Of a stretch of 64,000 nucleotides of DNA, positions 9,163-18,018 are shown piece after piece. How positions within the stretch are numbered: position 1 is the first letter of the stretch; each line of letters opens with the position of its first letter. The position numbers and the translations under genes are program-made. The DNA is from Bacillota bacterium (lineage in GTDB: Bacteria; Bacillota; Clostridia; Oscillospirales; Ruminococcaceae). The stretch is from assembly GCA_023412215.1 (NCBI GenBank), contig JAEYNX010000015.1, forward strand, positions 1 to 64,000, in the 5' to 3' direction. The notes beneath the pieces were generated by a model. The model worked only from the letters and a program-made list of their open reading frames with translations. It made no database searches and was not told the DNA's origin.

Positions 9163-9192
9163 ACTATAGCACAAATTCCCCGCCCTTGTCAA
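9163..9192 (-). promoter_or_regulatory. Sigma-A promoter of the lar operon
   Basis: Minus-strand TTGACA (9192-9187), an 18-base spacer and TATAGT (9168-9163), close to consensus, about 140 bases before larMN. Confidence 0.8.
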
Positions 9193-9316
9193 CCTGCCGC
9201 CCGTAGCGGGTCTCGGCCTTGTAAAACGCTTGGGCAAAGCGGTAGCGCGATAAAAGCGCAGAATGTAAAATTCGTGCGAGGCCTTTACCACATTTCGACT
9301 AATTTACGCAAATATA

Positions 9317-9345
9317 TTGTTTTCTTAACTTTATTTTACTATAAT
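9317..9345 (+). promoter_or_regulatory. Sigma-A promoter of the HD-GYP/HPt/kinase cluster
   Basis: TTGTTT (9317-9322), 17-base spacer, TATAAT (9340-9345), in an AT-rich stretch 66 bases before the chosen start. The 9193-9316 stretch between the two divergent promoters shows no further gene. Confidence 0.7.
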
Positions 9346-9410
9346 TAATGAAATTAACCGGAACGACCGCTTCGCTAGAAATGATGCAGTAAAGTAAGGT
9401 GATTGACAAA

Positions 9411-10460
9411 ATGGAAAAGATTCTTATTGTGGACGATGTAGCAATCAACCGTAAAATCCTATGCGAAATCCTAAAGGACAGCTACGAGGTGTACGAGGCC
9501 TGTGACGGTGAAAGCGCGTTGGTGTTTGCCCATGAGCATGCAACCGAGCTTTCCATCCTCCTGTTGGATATCCTGATGCCTAAGTTCGACGGGTATGAAG
9601 TGCTCAAGGCGCTGAAAAGCAACCGTGCAACACAGCATATCCCCGTGATCCTCATCAGCTCGCTGGACTCGGAGGACGACGAAAGCCGCGGTCTGAAAGA
9701 GGGTGCAATCGATTACATCACCCGCCCCTTTAACGCGGAGATTGTAAAATGCCGCGTGCACAACCATGTGGAGCTTAAACAGTATCAGGACAAGCTGCAG
9801 GAACTGGTGGACCAGCGGGCAAAAAAGATTCTGGAGATGCGCGAGTCGGTGTTCGACGCTGTGACCTCTATCATCGAATACCGCAATCTGGAGTCCGGCA
9901 TGCACGTGAAAAGGCTCCGCCTGTACTGCGAGGCGCAGCTTGACTTTTTGCTGGATCACCGCCTGTACACACAGGAGCTGGATTCTTCCAACGCCTCGCT
10001 CATCGCCCGGGCCTCATCGCTGCACGATATCGGGAAGGTGAGCATCCCCGACCATATCCTTACAAAGCCCGGCAAGCTGACGGAGGCGGAGTTTGAGGTG
10101 ATGAAAACCCACACCACCATCGGCAGCGATTTTATCGATTCCTTAAACAACACCGATGATGAGGAGTATATCCATTATTCGCGCCAAATTTGCAGGCATC
10201 ATCACGAGCGGTGGGACGGCACCGGCTATCCCGATTCGCTGCAAGGCGAGGAGATCCCCCTCGCGGCAAGGATTGTCTCGATTGCGGACGTATACGACGC
10301 ACTGGTAAGCAAGCGTGTTTACAAGCCGGCATTTTCGCACGGGCAAGCGGTTTCTATCATGCTCGAGGGCAAAGGCACGCAGTTTGACCCAACCCTTTTG
10401 GACGTTTTTGCGCAGCTGACCGACACCTTTAAAAAGATATCCGCCGCAAACTGCGACTAG
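9411..10460 (+). CDS. Response regulator with HD-GYP domain (c-di-GMP phosphodiesterase type)
   Basis: A 349-residue RpfG-like protein. The N-terminal receiver has ILIVDD and the phospho-acceptor region LLLDILMPKFDG, followed by a short coiled linker. The HD-GYP domain has SLHDIGKVSIPD, the downstream HHERWDGTGYP motif and the final ADVYDALVSKRVYK. Such proteins hydrolyse cyclic di-GMP under control of phosphorylation. A GTG at 9399 is in frame but is part of the AAGGTG ribosome site, so the ATG at 9411 is used. An HPt protein and a hybrid kinase follow, the likely phosphate donors. Confidence 0.92.
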   Translation: MEKILIVDDVAINRKILCEILKDSYEVYEACDGESALVFAHEHATELSILLLDILMPKFDGYEVLKALKSNRATQHIPVILISSLDSEDDESRGLKEGAIDYITRPFNAEIVKCRVHNHVELKQYQDKLQELVDQRAKKILEMRESVFDAVTSIIEYRNLESGMHVKRLRLYCEAQLDFLLDHRLYTQELDSSNASLIARASSLHDIGKVSIPDHILTKPGKLTEAEFEVMKTHTTIGSDFIDSLNNTDDEEYIHYSRQICRHHHERWDGTGYPDSLQGEEIPLAARIVSIADVYDALVSKRVYKPAFSHGQAVSIMLEGKGTQFDPTLLDVFAQLTDTFKKISAANCD

Positions 10461-10523
10461 GCGTTTACCGTTATAAACCGACACCTCCAGCTTATTTAAC
10501 GACTGACAAAGGATGGTGTGAAG

Positions 10524-10904
10524 ATGGATATAAAACAGCAACCGCTTAAAAAGCTTGCCGACGCCTTTGAGGGGCTGACCGGCGTGGATTACAAGGACGG
10601 CATCCGGCGGGTTGCGGGCAACGCAGACCTTTACACCGAGCTCTTGCGGCTTTTTTTTAGTGACGACGGTATGGCAAGGCTCCTAAGCGCCCTTGAAAGC
10701 GGCGACCAAGAGGGCGCGCGCCGGGAGGCGCACAGCCTGAAGGGCACCGCGGCAAACCTTGGCCTATCCTCCCTCTCAAAGCTCGCAGCGACGCTCGACA
10801 GCGCGCTTAAGGACGCAGACACCATCCCCGCGCAGGCGATAAAACTGACACAAAAGCTGGAGGCAGAATACCGCTTTACACAGACAATCGTGGATAGGTT
10901 GTGA
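10524..10904 (+). CDS. Histidine phosphotransfer (HPt) domain protein
   Basis: A 126-residue protein that is essentially one HPt domain. The helix EAHSLKGTAANLGL carries the phospho-accepting histidine and is flanked by predicted helices, matching the four-helix bundle. AAAGGA is correctly spaced for the ATG at 10524 rather than the in-frame GTG at 10518. It lies between an HD-GYP response regulator and a hybrid histidine kinase and would pass phosphate between the kinase receivers and the output regulator. Confidence 0.88.
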   Translation: MDIKQQPLKKLADAFEGLTGVDYKDGIRRVAGNADLYTELLRLFFSDDGMARLLSALESGDQEGARREAHSLKGTAANLGLSSLSKLAATLDSALKDADTIPAQAIKLTQKLEAEYRFTQTIVDRL

Positions 10905-10925
10905 CAAGACAAGGAGGGCTTCCGC

Positions 10926-13226
10926 ATGAAAAACTCCGTAACAAAAACGATTCCGGCACCGAACAGCAAGCCGCTTCGGCCCATGTGGGAGGCGCTAAAG
11001 ATCGCGCTGACCTATCTTGTCCTCGGTTTGCTGTGGATTACCTTCTCCGACCGGCTTGTCGCCGCGATCACCAGCAACATGGATACCTACCGGCTGCTGG
11101 AATCGTATAAAGGGTATTTCTTTGTACTGGTCACCGCCGCACTGGTAGTGGCACTGGTGCGCGGGCTGGTGGCCCGCCTTAAACTGCACCAGGACCATCT
11201 CGACGAGCTGGTGGCACAGCGCACCGCGGCGCTGGAGCAGGCGATGCAAAAGCATCTGGAGGATGAACAGGAGCTGTTTCGTTCGCGCCAGCTGTTTCAA
11301 GAGGTGGTTGAAAACGCGCCGGTGGGCATCTACTGGAAGGGCCTTAACGGGCGGTATATCGGCTGCAACAAACTGATGGCGGAAAGCCTGCGCACCACGG
11401 TCGATAACCTGCTGGGCCAGACCAACCGCGCCTTTATGTCTGAAGAGGACGCCGCTTTTTATACCCAGCAGGACCATGAGATGGTCGCGTATGGCATTCC
11501 GCGGATACACAGCCAGCAGATGCTTATCACGGGCACAGGCGAACGGCGCATGTTTAACATCAACAAGGTCGTATTATATACCTCCGCGCATAAGGCTTAT
11601 GCTATCCTCGGCGTGGTGGAGGACATCACCGAGCAGAAGCAGCAGGAGATGGAGCTTGTGCGGGCGAAGCACGACGCAAACGCGGCAAACCGCGCAAAAA
11701 GCGAGTTTCTTTCCCACATGAGCCATGAGATTCGCACCCCCCTCAACTCGATCATCGGGTTAACCCATATCGCGTCGGAATCGGACGACCCTGGCAGAAT
11801 CAAGGAATACTTGGATCAGGTAAGCACCTCCTCTAAGCATCTGCTCAGCATTATCAACGATATCCTCGATCTCTCGCGCATCGAGGCGGGCAAGATGTCT
11901 ATCAGCAGCGTGGACTGCGACCTGATCACGTCAATCGAGGAAATCGTCGGCATCGTGCTGCCGCGCGCCGACGAAAAGCGGCAGACCCTTAACCTATATA
12001 TCGACAGCGAACTGCCGCGCTATGTGCAGAGCGACCCGGTGCGGGTGAAGCAGGTGCTGATGAACCTGCTCACCAACGCGGTGAAGTTCACCCACGAGGA
12101 AGGGACAATCACCGTGCGTGCCCAGCAGATACGCACGCTTGAAAATCAGGTGCTGGTGCGCTTCTCGGTGGCCGACAACGGCATCGGCATTGAGGAGCAG
12201 GCGCTTAAGCGCATCTTCAGCCCCTTTGAACAGGCGGATAGCACCTTTACCCGCATCTATGAGGGAACGGGGCTCGGGCTCGCCATATCCAAAGAGATTG
12301 TCGAGCTGATGGGCGGTGAGATCGGCGTAGAGAGCAAGGCGGGCGCGGGGAGCACCTTTTTCTTCACCCTGCCCTTCCATATCACCGAGACAAAGCCCGC
12401 CTCGATCGACATCTATTTTGAAAACCTGAAGGTTCTGGTGGTGGATGATGAGCAGGAGACCTGCACCTATATGGAGTCGCTGCTGAATCAGTTCAAGATT
12501 GCCGCCGAGGCGGTTCAATCGGGAGAGGAGGCCGTCGCCACGGTGCGGCAGGCGGTAGACGGGGGTAACCCCTTCCACGTGGTGTTTGTAGACCTGCGGA
12601 TGCCGGGGATGAACGGGATAGAAACCGCGCGCCTCATCAAGGAGATCAGCGGCGAAAACACCATTGTGATCATGTTCTCGATGTACGAGTTGAACGACAT
12701 TGAAAGTCAGGCGCGGGACGCGGGCGTTTCGCTGTTTATGAGCAAGCCCATCTTCCCCTCCAAGCTGTTAAATACGCTCTACCAGATTACAAACGGGCCG
12801 ATGGCCAGAACGGCCCCTGCGGACATCGAAACGCAGGATATCTTCTCGGGTAAGCGGATACTGGTGGCGGAGGATATCCTCGTAAACCAGCTGATCATCC
12901 GGGAGATGCTCGCCAAAACCGGTGTGGTGGTGGTACCCGTTTCGGACGGCCGGCAGGCGGTGGACCTTGTGTGCGAACGGGAAGAGCGCTTTGACGCGGT
13001 GCTGATGGACATCCAGATGCCGGTGATGGACGGGCTGGAGGCCACCCGCAGGATACGCGCCTGCGCCAAACCGAACGCTGCAAAAACGCCCATTATCGCC
13101 ATGACGGCCAACGTATTCAAGGAGGATATCGAAAAGGCCATGTCTGCCGGGATGGACGCACATATCGGCAAGCCCGTCGACGCCAAAGAGCTGATTGCAA
13201 AGCTCTATAAGATCATCTGCCCGTAA
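10926..13226 (+). CDS. Hybrid sensor histidine kinase with two receiver domains
   Basis: A 766-residue membrane kinase. Two hydrophobic helices (about 23-41 and 61-80) enclose a short external loop, then come a coiled coil (85-120) and a PAS domain (about 118-236). The HisKA region contains SHMSHEIRTP with His267, and the ATPase has the N-box NLLTNAVKF (380-388), DNGIGI and GTGLGLAI. Two receivers follow: the first around Asp556 (VFVDLRMPG), the second around Asp695 (VLMDIQMPVMDG). The small extracellular loop suggests it senses something in or near the membrane, or through the PAS domain. It forms a complete relay with the HPt and HD-GYP genes upstream. Confidence 0.93.
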   Translation: MKNSVTKTIPAPNSKPLRPMWEALKIALTYLVLGLLWITFSDRLVAAITSNMDTYRLLESYKGYFFVLVTAALVVALVRGLVARLKLHQDHLDELVAQRTAALEQAMQKHLEDEQELFRSRQLFQEVVENAPVGIYWKGLNGRYIGCNKLMAESLRTTVDNLLGQTNRAFMSEEDAAFYTQQDHEMVAYGIPRIHSQQMLITGTGERRMFNINKVVLYTSAHKAYAILGVVEDITEQKQQEMELVRAKHDANAANRAKSEFLSHMSHEIRTPLNSIIGLTHIASESDDPGRIKEYLDQVSTSSKHLLSIINDILDLSRIEAGKMSISSVDCDLITSIEEIVGIVLPRADEKRQTLNLYIDSELPRYVQSDPVRVKQVLMNLLTNAVKFTHEEGTITVRAQQIRTLENQVLVRFSVADNGIGIEEQALKRIFSPFEQADSTFTRIYEGTGLGLAISKEIVELMGGEIGVESKAGAGSTFFFTLPFHITETKPASIDIYFENLKVLVVDDEQETCTYMESLLNQFKIAAEAVQSGEEAVATVRQAVDGGNPFHVVFVDLRMPGMNGIETARLIKEISGENTIVIMFSMYELNDIESQARDAGVSLFMSKPIFPSKLLNTLYQITNGPMARTAPADIETQDIFSGKRILVAEDILVNQLIIREMLAKTGVVVVPVSDGRQAVDLVCEREERFDAVLMDIQMPVMDGLEATRRIRACAKPNAAKTPIIAMTANVFKEDIEKAMSAGMDAHIGKPVDAKELIAKLYKIICP

Positions 13227-13253
13227 TATTGGCTGAATCCGGAACGTATATAT

Positions 13254-13288
13254 AAAAAATCGCCCCTTATTATAAGGAGCGATTTTTT
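13254..13288. terminator. Bidirectional intrinsic terminator
   Basis: AAAAAATCGC...GCGATTTTTT with CCTTAT/ATAAGG inside, between the convergent hybrid kinase and deacetylase genes; runs of T on both strands. Confidence 0.85.
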
Positions 13289-13295
13289 ACATTAA

Positions 13296-14099
13296 CTATG
13301 CAAGTAGAACCGTTTCCCCCGGCGACACGGTAATCAGGCCGCTGTCATTTCGGTAATAGAGCGTAAGGTGGGAAAGATTTTGAATCATACGCCCGTCGGC
13401 GTCTGTTACCGCGCTGCGCAGCGCGCAGATATATCGCTTGATCTCCATATTGGTGGCATACCATACATCCGCTTTGCCCCCGAGCTTTTCGCAAAGCTGT
13501 TCCATCATCGCCCAGCTTCCCTGCCGCTCAAACTCAAAGCTGTGGCCCCAGATATAAAAAAGCGAAAGCTCCACATAGGCGGGGCGATTTAAAAACTTGT
13601 CCACCAGTTCCTGCGCCTTATTGTGGTGGCAGGAAGGGTGCCAGCGCATAAAATCTGCGGGGAGCTTAAAATCGCCCGTGGCGTCTATCGTTCTCGAATA
13701 CTCTATGCCGAAGGACTGTAGGGTATCGACAGCCTGATCGAAATAGATGCCGTAAGGGTAGGACATGCCGCAGACGGGGGACCCCACCAACCGCTCGAGT
13801 GCGCGGCGGTCCTCCCACACCTCGGCGGCGAGCTGTGTTTGGTTTAAATGGGTAAAATAGAGGTGCTTAACACCGTGGCAGGCCACCTCGTGACCGGCGT
13901 ATAGCTGCGCTACTTCCTCCGCTTTTACAAACTCCTCTTTGTCGGTTATAACGCCCAGTTTGCCGGAATTGAGATGAAAGGTCGCTTTGAGGTGATGCTC
14001 ATTGAGGATACGAACCAATCTCCGGTCGTGTATCTGACCATCGTCGTAGCTCAGGGTAAGGGCTTTTGTTTTTCCCTCCGGGAAACAAGGATGCAGCAT
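13296..14099 (-). CDS. Polysaccharide deacetylase-like (NodB fold) protein
   Basis: A 267-residue protein without a signal peptide. The metal-binding Asp motif LSYDDGQIHD lies near residue 19, the second motif region EVACHGVKHLYFTH near 70 and SYPYG near 113, as in carbohydrate esterase family 4. The usual HxxxH pair is present as HGVKH. It is cytoplasmic by sequence and ends an operon with an oxidoreductase, GH3 hydrolase and ABC importer, so it probably trims acetyl groups from an imported oligosaccharide. Substrate not known. Confidence 0.8.
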   Translation of the reverse strand: MLHPCFPEGKTKALTLSYDDGQIHDRRLVRILNEHHLKATFHLNSGKLGVITDKEEFVKAEEVAQLYAGHEVACHGVKHLYFTHLNQTQLAAEVWEDRRALERLVGSPVCGMSYPYGIYFDQAVDTLQSFGIEYSRTIDATGDFKLPADFMRWHPSCHHNKAQELVDKFLNRPAYVELSLFYIWGHSFEFERQGSWAMMEQLCEKLGGKADVWYATNMEIKRYICALRSAVTDADGRMIQNLSHLTLYYRNDSGLITVSPGETVLLA

Positions 14100-14120
14100 G
14101 AAATTCCCTCCGATTCTAAT

Positions 14121-15188
14121 CTAGTGTATAAAGCATCCGGCGAGGCCGGATTGAGATTCTATTCTTACTTCGGTGTTGGTATCCGCGGCGTGGAGAATGC
14201 CCTGCATAATCTCCAGCACATGGTACGCAAGCGGACCGCTGGCCTTGTGCGGCGTATCCGACAGGATGGCGGCCGCCATGTCGGCTACGCCTATACCGCG
14301 CATATTCTCGCTATAGCCGTTTACAAGCGGTAGCTCGCGAAAGGTATTCTCCGCCGTACCGGCGTAAAGAACGGGGCCGGCGAAGGTGTTCGGGTCCGGC
14401 GCGAGGATGGTGCCCGTCTCCCCGTACAGCTCAAGGTGCGGGAGGGTGGACGGCGCGGTGTCGAAGGAGTAGATAACACTGGCCAAAGCGCCGCATGTAA
14501 AGCGCAGTGTTGCTATTACAAGGGTATCGACCTCTATGGCAATCTTTTGCCCTTCGCGTTTCCCCTGCGGAATGACCCGAACTTCGCCGCTTCTTCTGCC
14601 CATTGCGCTCACGGCAGCTACGTCGCCGAAAAGGTGAACGAGTGCCGTAAGGCTGTACGGCCCCATGTCCATCACCGGCCCGCCGCCCTGCTGGTAAAAG
14701 AAGTCCGGGTTGGGGTGCCAGCGCTCGTTGCCCGCGCGCATCACATGGGCGGTTGCCGCAACAGGCTTGCCGATGCGGCCCGCACGCACCGCCTCAAAAA
14801 CCGTCTGCAGTCCGGCACCGAAGAGGGTATCGGGCGCGCAACCCACCCGCAGCCCCGCTTTCTCCGCCTCGGCAAGCAGCGCCTTCCCTTCCGCACAGCT
14901 GCCCGCAAGCGGCTTTTCGGTATATAGGTGCTTGCCGTGCTTGAGTATCTCCATCCCAAGCGTGAAGTGTGTACCCGGCGGGGTGAGAAGCAGAACGCAA
15001 TCCACCTGGGATGAATTCAAAAGCTGCTCTGTCTCGACCACGCGAATACCCCATTTCTCCGCGGTCTTGGCCGCGTGGGCATAGGTGCGGCTGGCACATT
15101 CGGTTACCGTCACCTCCGGAAAACGGGTGATGAGGTTCTTGATATAGATTTCTGAGATATCGCCGCAGCCGAGGATACCCACTCTCAT
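14121..15188 (-). CDS. Gfo/Idh/MocA-family NAD(P)-dependent oxidoreductase
   Basis: A 355-residue protein with an N-terminal Rossmann fold (GILGCGDISEIYIKN) and the family lysine motif YTEKPLAG near residue 93, which binds cofactor and substrate. The C-terminal beta-sheet domain contains GGPVMDMGPY. These enzymes oxidise or epimerise sugars and inositols. Its place between a sugar deacetylase-like protein and a GH3 enzyme suggests a role in the same glycan pathway. Exact substrate cannot be read from sequence. Confidence 0.88.
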   Translation of the reverse strand: MRVGILGCGDISEIYIKNLITRFPEVTVTECASRTYAHAAKTAEKWGIRVVETEQLLNSSQVDCVLLLTPPGTHFTLGMEILKHGKHLYTEKPLAGSCAEGKALLAEAEKAGLRVGCAPDTLFGAGLQTVFEAVRAGRIGKPVAATAHVMRAGNERWHPNPDFFYQQGGGPVMDMGPYSLTALVHLFGDVAAVSAMGRRSGEVRVIPQGKREGQKIAIEVDTLVIATLRFTCGALASVIYSFDTAPSTLPHLELYGETGTILAPDPNTFAGPVLYAGTAENTFRELPLVNGYSENMRGIGVADMAAAILSDTPHKASGPLAYHVLEIMQGILHAADTNTEVRIESQSGLAGCFIH

Positions 15189-15296
15189 GTAACCTTCCCC
15201 CTTTTTGTAGACCTGTTTCTTCTATAATACCTCAAAATTAAAGCCGATACAACAGAGCTGCCATATACCATTGTGCGGCACACGGCCACGCAAAAA

Positions 15297-15363
15297 CGAG
15301 GCCTCCGGGCTTTGCAAGTCTGCGGGCATTCCTGCCGCAGAGGACAAAGCACATGAAGCCTCG
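15297..15363 (-). terminator. Composite terminator after the GH3 gene
   Basis: On the minus strand CGAGGC/GCCTCG encloses CTTTG/CAAAG and CTGCGG/CCGCAG, a three-tier stem followed by TTTTTGCG. It falls 50 bases after the GH3 stop, so the two genes further on may depend on read-through or on their own promoter. Confidence 0.75.
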
Positions 15364-15412
15364 TTGAGGTGCGGTTTAACAGTCAATATTGCATGTACGC
15401 TATGGCGCCGGT

Positions 15413-17557
15413 TTACTCAATATGAATGTCGGCGCAGACGGGGCGCTTTCCGGTGAGCTCCACACTGCGGGCATCGGGTTGGCTGCCCCCCGCGTAGAGG
15501 GTATACTGCCCGAACAGCGTCGTCCTTGTACCATCCTCCAGCACGGTTTGAAAACTTCTCTCGGGGATCTCAAAGCGGATGGTGCTGCTCTCTCCCGCCT
15601 TTAAGAACAGCCTCTTTACGCCGCACAGCGCATGGTTGGGCTGCTCACCGATGAGATCACGCACCGGGGCGTTGCGCGCGTCCCCGGCGTTCTTGCAAAC
15701 GTGGTTTTGAAGGTAGAACTGCACAATCTCCGCGCCGTCGCGGTCGCCCTCGTTGGTTATGGTAATCTCTCCACGCAGCGGGCTGCCCGCGGTAAAGGTA
15801 CTCACCTTCAGTGCCGTGTACTGAAAGGAAGTGTAAGATAGCCCATACCCGAACGGATAAAGCGGTGCTTCGTTGAGATAGCGGTAGGTACGGCCGTGCA
15901 TGCCGTAATCCTCAAAGTCCGGCAGGGTGCCGTCATGGTAGAAGGTTACGGGGAGCTTTCCAGAGGGGTTAATATCGCCGAACAGCAGTTCGCCCAATGC
16001 GCGTCCGCCCTGCGCACCGCTGTACCAGCACTCCAGCACCGCGGCGCATCGGTCTGCGGCGTCGCCGATATCCAGCGCGCTGCCGCTGTTAAGCACCAGC
16101 AACACCGGCTTGCCGGTGGCTAACATTGCATCCAGCAGCAATCGCTGCGGCTCGGGCAGGAAAAGGTTCGGCTTATCGCCCGAGGCGTAGCTGTTGCCCG
16201 TATCGCCCTGTTCTCCTTCAATCGTCGCGTCCAGACCCAGGCAGAGGATGATGACATCGCTTTGTGCCGCGCAGCCCTTGGCCTCGCTAACACGGTCATT
16301 GGGCTGGGCGAGCGGCTCCACACGGTCTTTGAACAGATGGCAGCCCATCGAATAGAAGATGCGGATATCCTCGCCCGCCACCTCGCTGATACCCTCGAGA
16401 TTGGTCACATACTCCGAGGCGGTGCCGCAATAGTTCCCCTCCAGCACGGTTCTGGAGTTTGCCGTAGGTCCGATCACGGCAATATTTGAAAGCTTCGAAC
16501 GGTCAAGCGGCAAGATACCGTTATTCTTGAGTAAGACCGCACAACGCCTTGCTGCTTCCAGCGTTAAGGCACGGTGCTCCTCCGTATCGTTTTGAGGATA
16601 GGATATCTTATCGTATTCGCAGTTACTGTCAAACATCCCAAGGCGCATGCGAGTGGTAAACAGGCGGGTTGCCGCCGCCCGGATGGTCTCCTCGCTTACC
16701 AAGCCCTTTTCGTGGGCCATAAGCATGTATATATACGTGTTGCCACAGTTAAGGTCACAGCCATTGTTGATTGCGAGCGCGGCCGACTCCTCAATGGTAT
16801 CGGTCACGCGGTGATTTTCGTGGAAATCTCTGATGGCCCAGCAGTCGGAAACAATATGCCCCTCAAAACTCCATTTCCCGCGCAGAATGTCTCGCAGCAG
16901 GGTTTTGCTGCCGCAGCAAGGCTCGCCGTTTACACGGTTGTAAGCGCCCATAACGGTTTCAACCTTTGCTTCTTTCACGGCTGCTTCAAACGCCGGCAGA
17001 TAGGTCTCCTCCATATCCTTCAGCGACGCCTTCGCATCAAAGCTGTGGCGGGTCGCCTCCGGCCCCGAATGGACCGCAAAGTGCTTGGCGCAGGCCGCCG
17101 TTTTAAGATATTCACCGCTGCCTTGCAGGCCGCGGATAAACGCCACCCCAAGGCGTGATGTTAAGAAGGGGTCTTCGCCGTAGGTTTCATGCCCCCGTCC
17201 CCAGCGAGGGTCACGGAAAATATTGATGTTCGGTGCCCAAACGGTAAGCCCCTTGTAGATATCACGATCCTCGAACGCGGATTGCATGTTATAACGCGCA
17301 CGCGCCTCTGTTGCGATTACATCGGCGATCTCTTGTAAAAACTCGGGGTCAAACATCGCCGCCAGCCCGATGGCCTGCGGAAATATCGTCGCTGTCCCAG
17401 CCCTTGCAACGCCATGCAGCGCCTCATTCCACCAGTTATAGGAGGGGATACCCAGCCTTTTTACTGAAGGCGCGTCATACCGAAGCTGTGAGGCCGCTTC
17501 TTCCAATGTCATCTGTGCTACAAGCGCCTTCGCCCGCTCACTAAAATCTTGCTTCAT
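15413..17557 (-). CDS. Glycoside hydrolase family 3 (beta-xylosidase/beta-glucosidase type)
   Basis: A 714-residue GH3 enzyme with the full three-part build: N-terminal TIM barrel, the alpha/beta sandwich and a C-terminal fibronectin-III-like domain. The catalytic nucleophile is the Asp of HIVSDCWAIRD (about residue 238). The barrel has NWWNEALHGVAR and WAPNINIFRDPRWGRG, a set common in beta-xylosidases of this family. No signal peptide, so it acts on oligosaccharides after import by the neighbouring ABC transporter. Xylosidase is favoured over glucosidase only by motif resemblance. Confidence 0.93.
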   Translation of the reverse strand: MKQDFSERAKALVAQMTLEEAASQLRYDAPSVKRLGIPSYNWWNEALHGVARAGTATIFPQAIGLAAMFDPEFLQEIADVIATEARARYNMQSAFEDRDIYKGLTVWAPNINIFRDPRWGRGHETYGEDPFLTSRLGVAFIRGLQGSGEYLKTAACAKHFAVHSGPEATRHSFDAKASLKDMEETYLPAFEAAVKEAKVETVMGAYNRVNGEPCCGSKTLLRDILRGKWSFEGHIVSDCWAIRDFHENHRVTDTIEESAALAINNGCDLNCGNTYIYMLMAHEKGLVSEETIRAAATRLFTTRMRLGMFDSNCEYDKISYPQNDTEEHRALTLEAARRCAVLLKNNGILPLDRSKLSNIAVIGPTANSRTVLEGNYCGTASEYVTNLEGISEVAGEDIRIFYSMGCHLFKDRVEPLAQPNDRVSEAKGCAAQSDVIILCLGLDATIEGEQGDTGNSYASGDKPNLFLPEPQRLLLDAMLATGKPVLLVLNSGSALDIGDAADRCAAVLECWYSGAQGGRALGELLFGDINPSGKLPVTFYHDGTLPDFEDYGMHGRTYRYLNEAPLYPFGYGLSYTSFQYTALKVSTFTAGSPLRGEITITNEGDRDGAEIVQFYLQNHVCKNAGDARNAPVRDLIGEQPNHALCGVKRLFLKAGESSTIRFEIPERSFQTVLEDGTRTTLFGQYTLYAGGSQPDARSVELTGKRPVCADIHIE

Positions 17558-18018
17558 TTTGTTTCACTCTCTTTTTCTTTCCATTGGTTTTTCGGGAATA
17601 GGCTTTGAGACAGACAAGCAGATACAACAGCAGATGTTAAGAAACTGCCAACAGTCTTTACTCATAAGCTGCAATACCGTTTCAATAACTTCATAGCCTC
17701 CAAGGCAAAACGATTAAACCAATCACGTAAGAGACCAACCGCCGATTTGATATAACCGACGGCAATTTTCTTGCGCACCCGGAATAACGGATACGGCCTA
17801 AAGCTATATTTGTTTTTCAAAATTACGAAAATTTCGTAATTTAGGGTCAAAGAAACAGGACGGTCAACGCCGGCCGTCCTTTTGTGCAATTGCCGGTAAC
17901 GATTATGAAAACCACTAAGGCCCTTTGTCCCCTGCGAAACGGCTCCATCTCGGGCTTCGCCGCTATGGCGCCGTTTGCGTAAAAGGGGCAATTCACTTGC
18001 AGATATAATTCTGGATGT
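17558..18018. other. 461-base gap between the GH3 and permease genes
   Basis: No gene is supported; a 109-codon frame on the minus strand has no recognisable product. The stretch holds a perfect palindrome at 17821-17841 (arms AATTACGAAA and TTTCGTAATT around one base) and a hairpin at 17857-17880 (AGGACGG/CCGTCCT). On the minus strand the hairpin is followed by TGTTTCTTTG, which could end the transporter transcript. The palindrome looks like a repressor operator for the GH3 gene. Confidence 0.5.

Noticed and set aside
17662..17991. 109-codon frame on the minus strand
   Set aside because: No ribosome site, basic low-information product, and it covers a palindrome and a terminator-like hairpin; better seen as intergenic.
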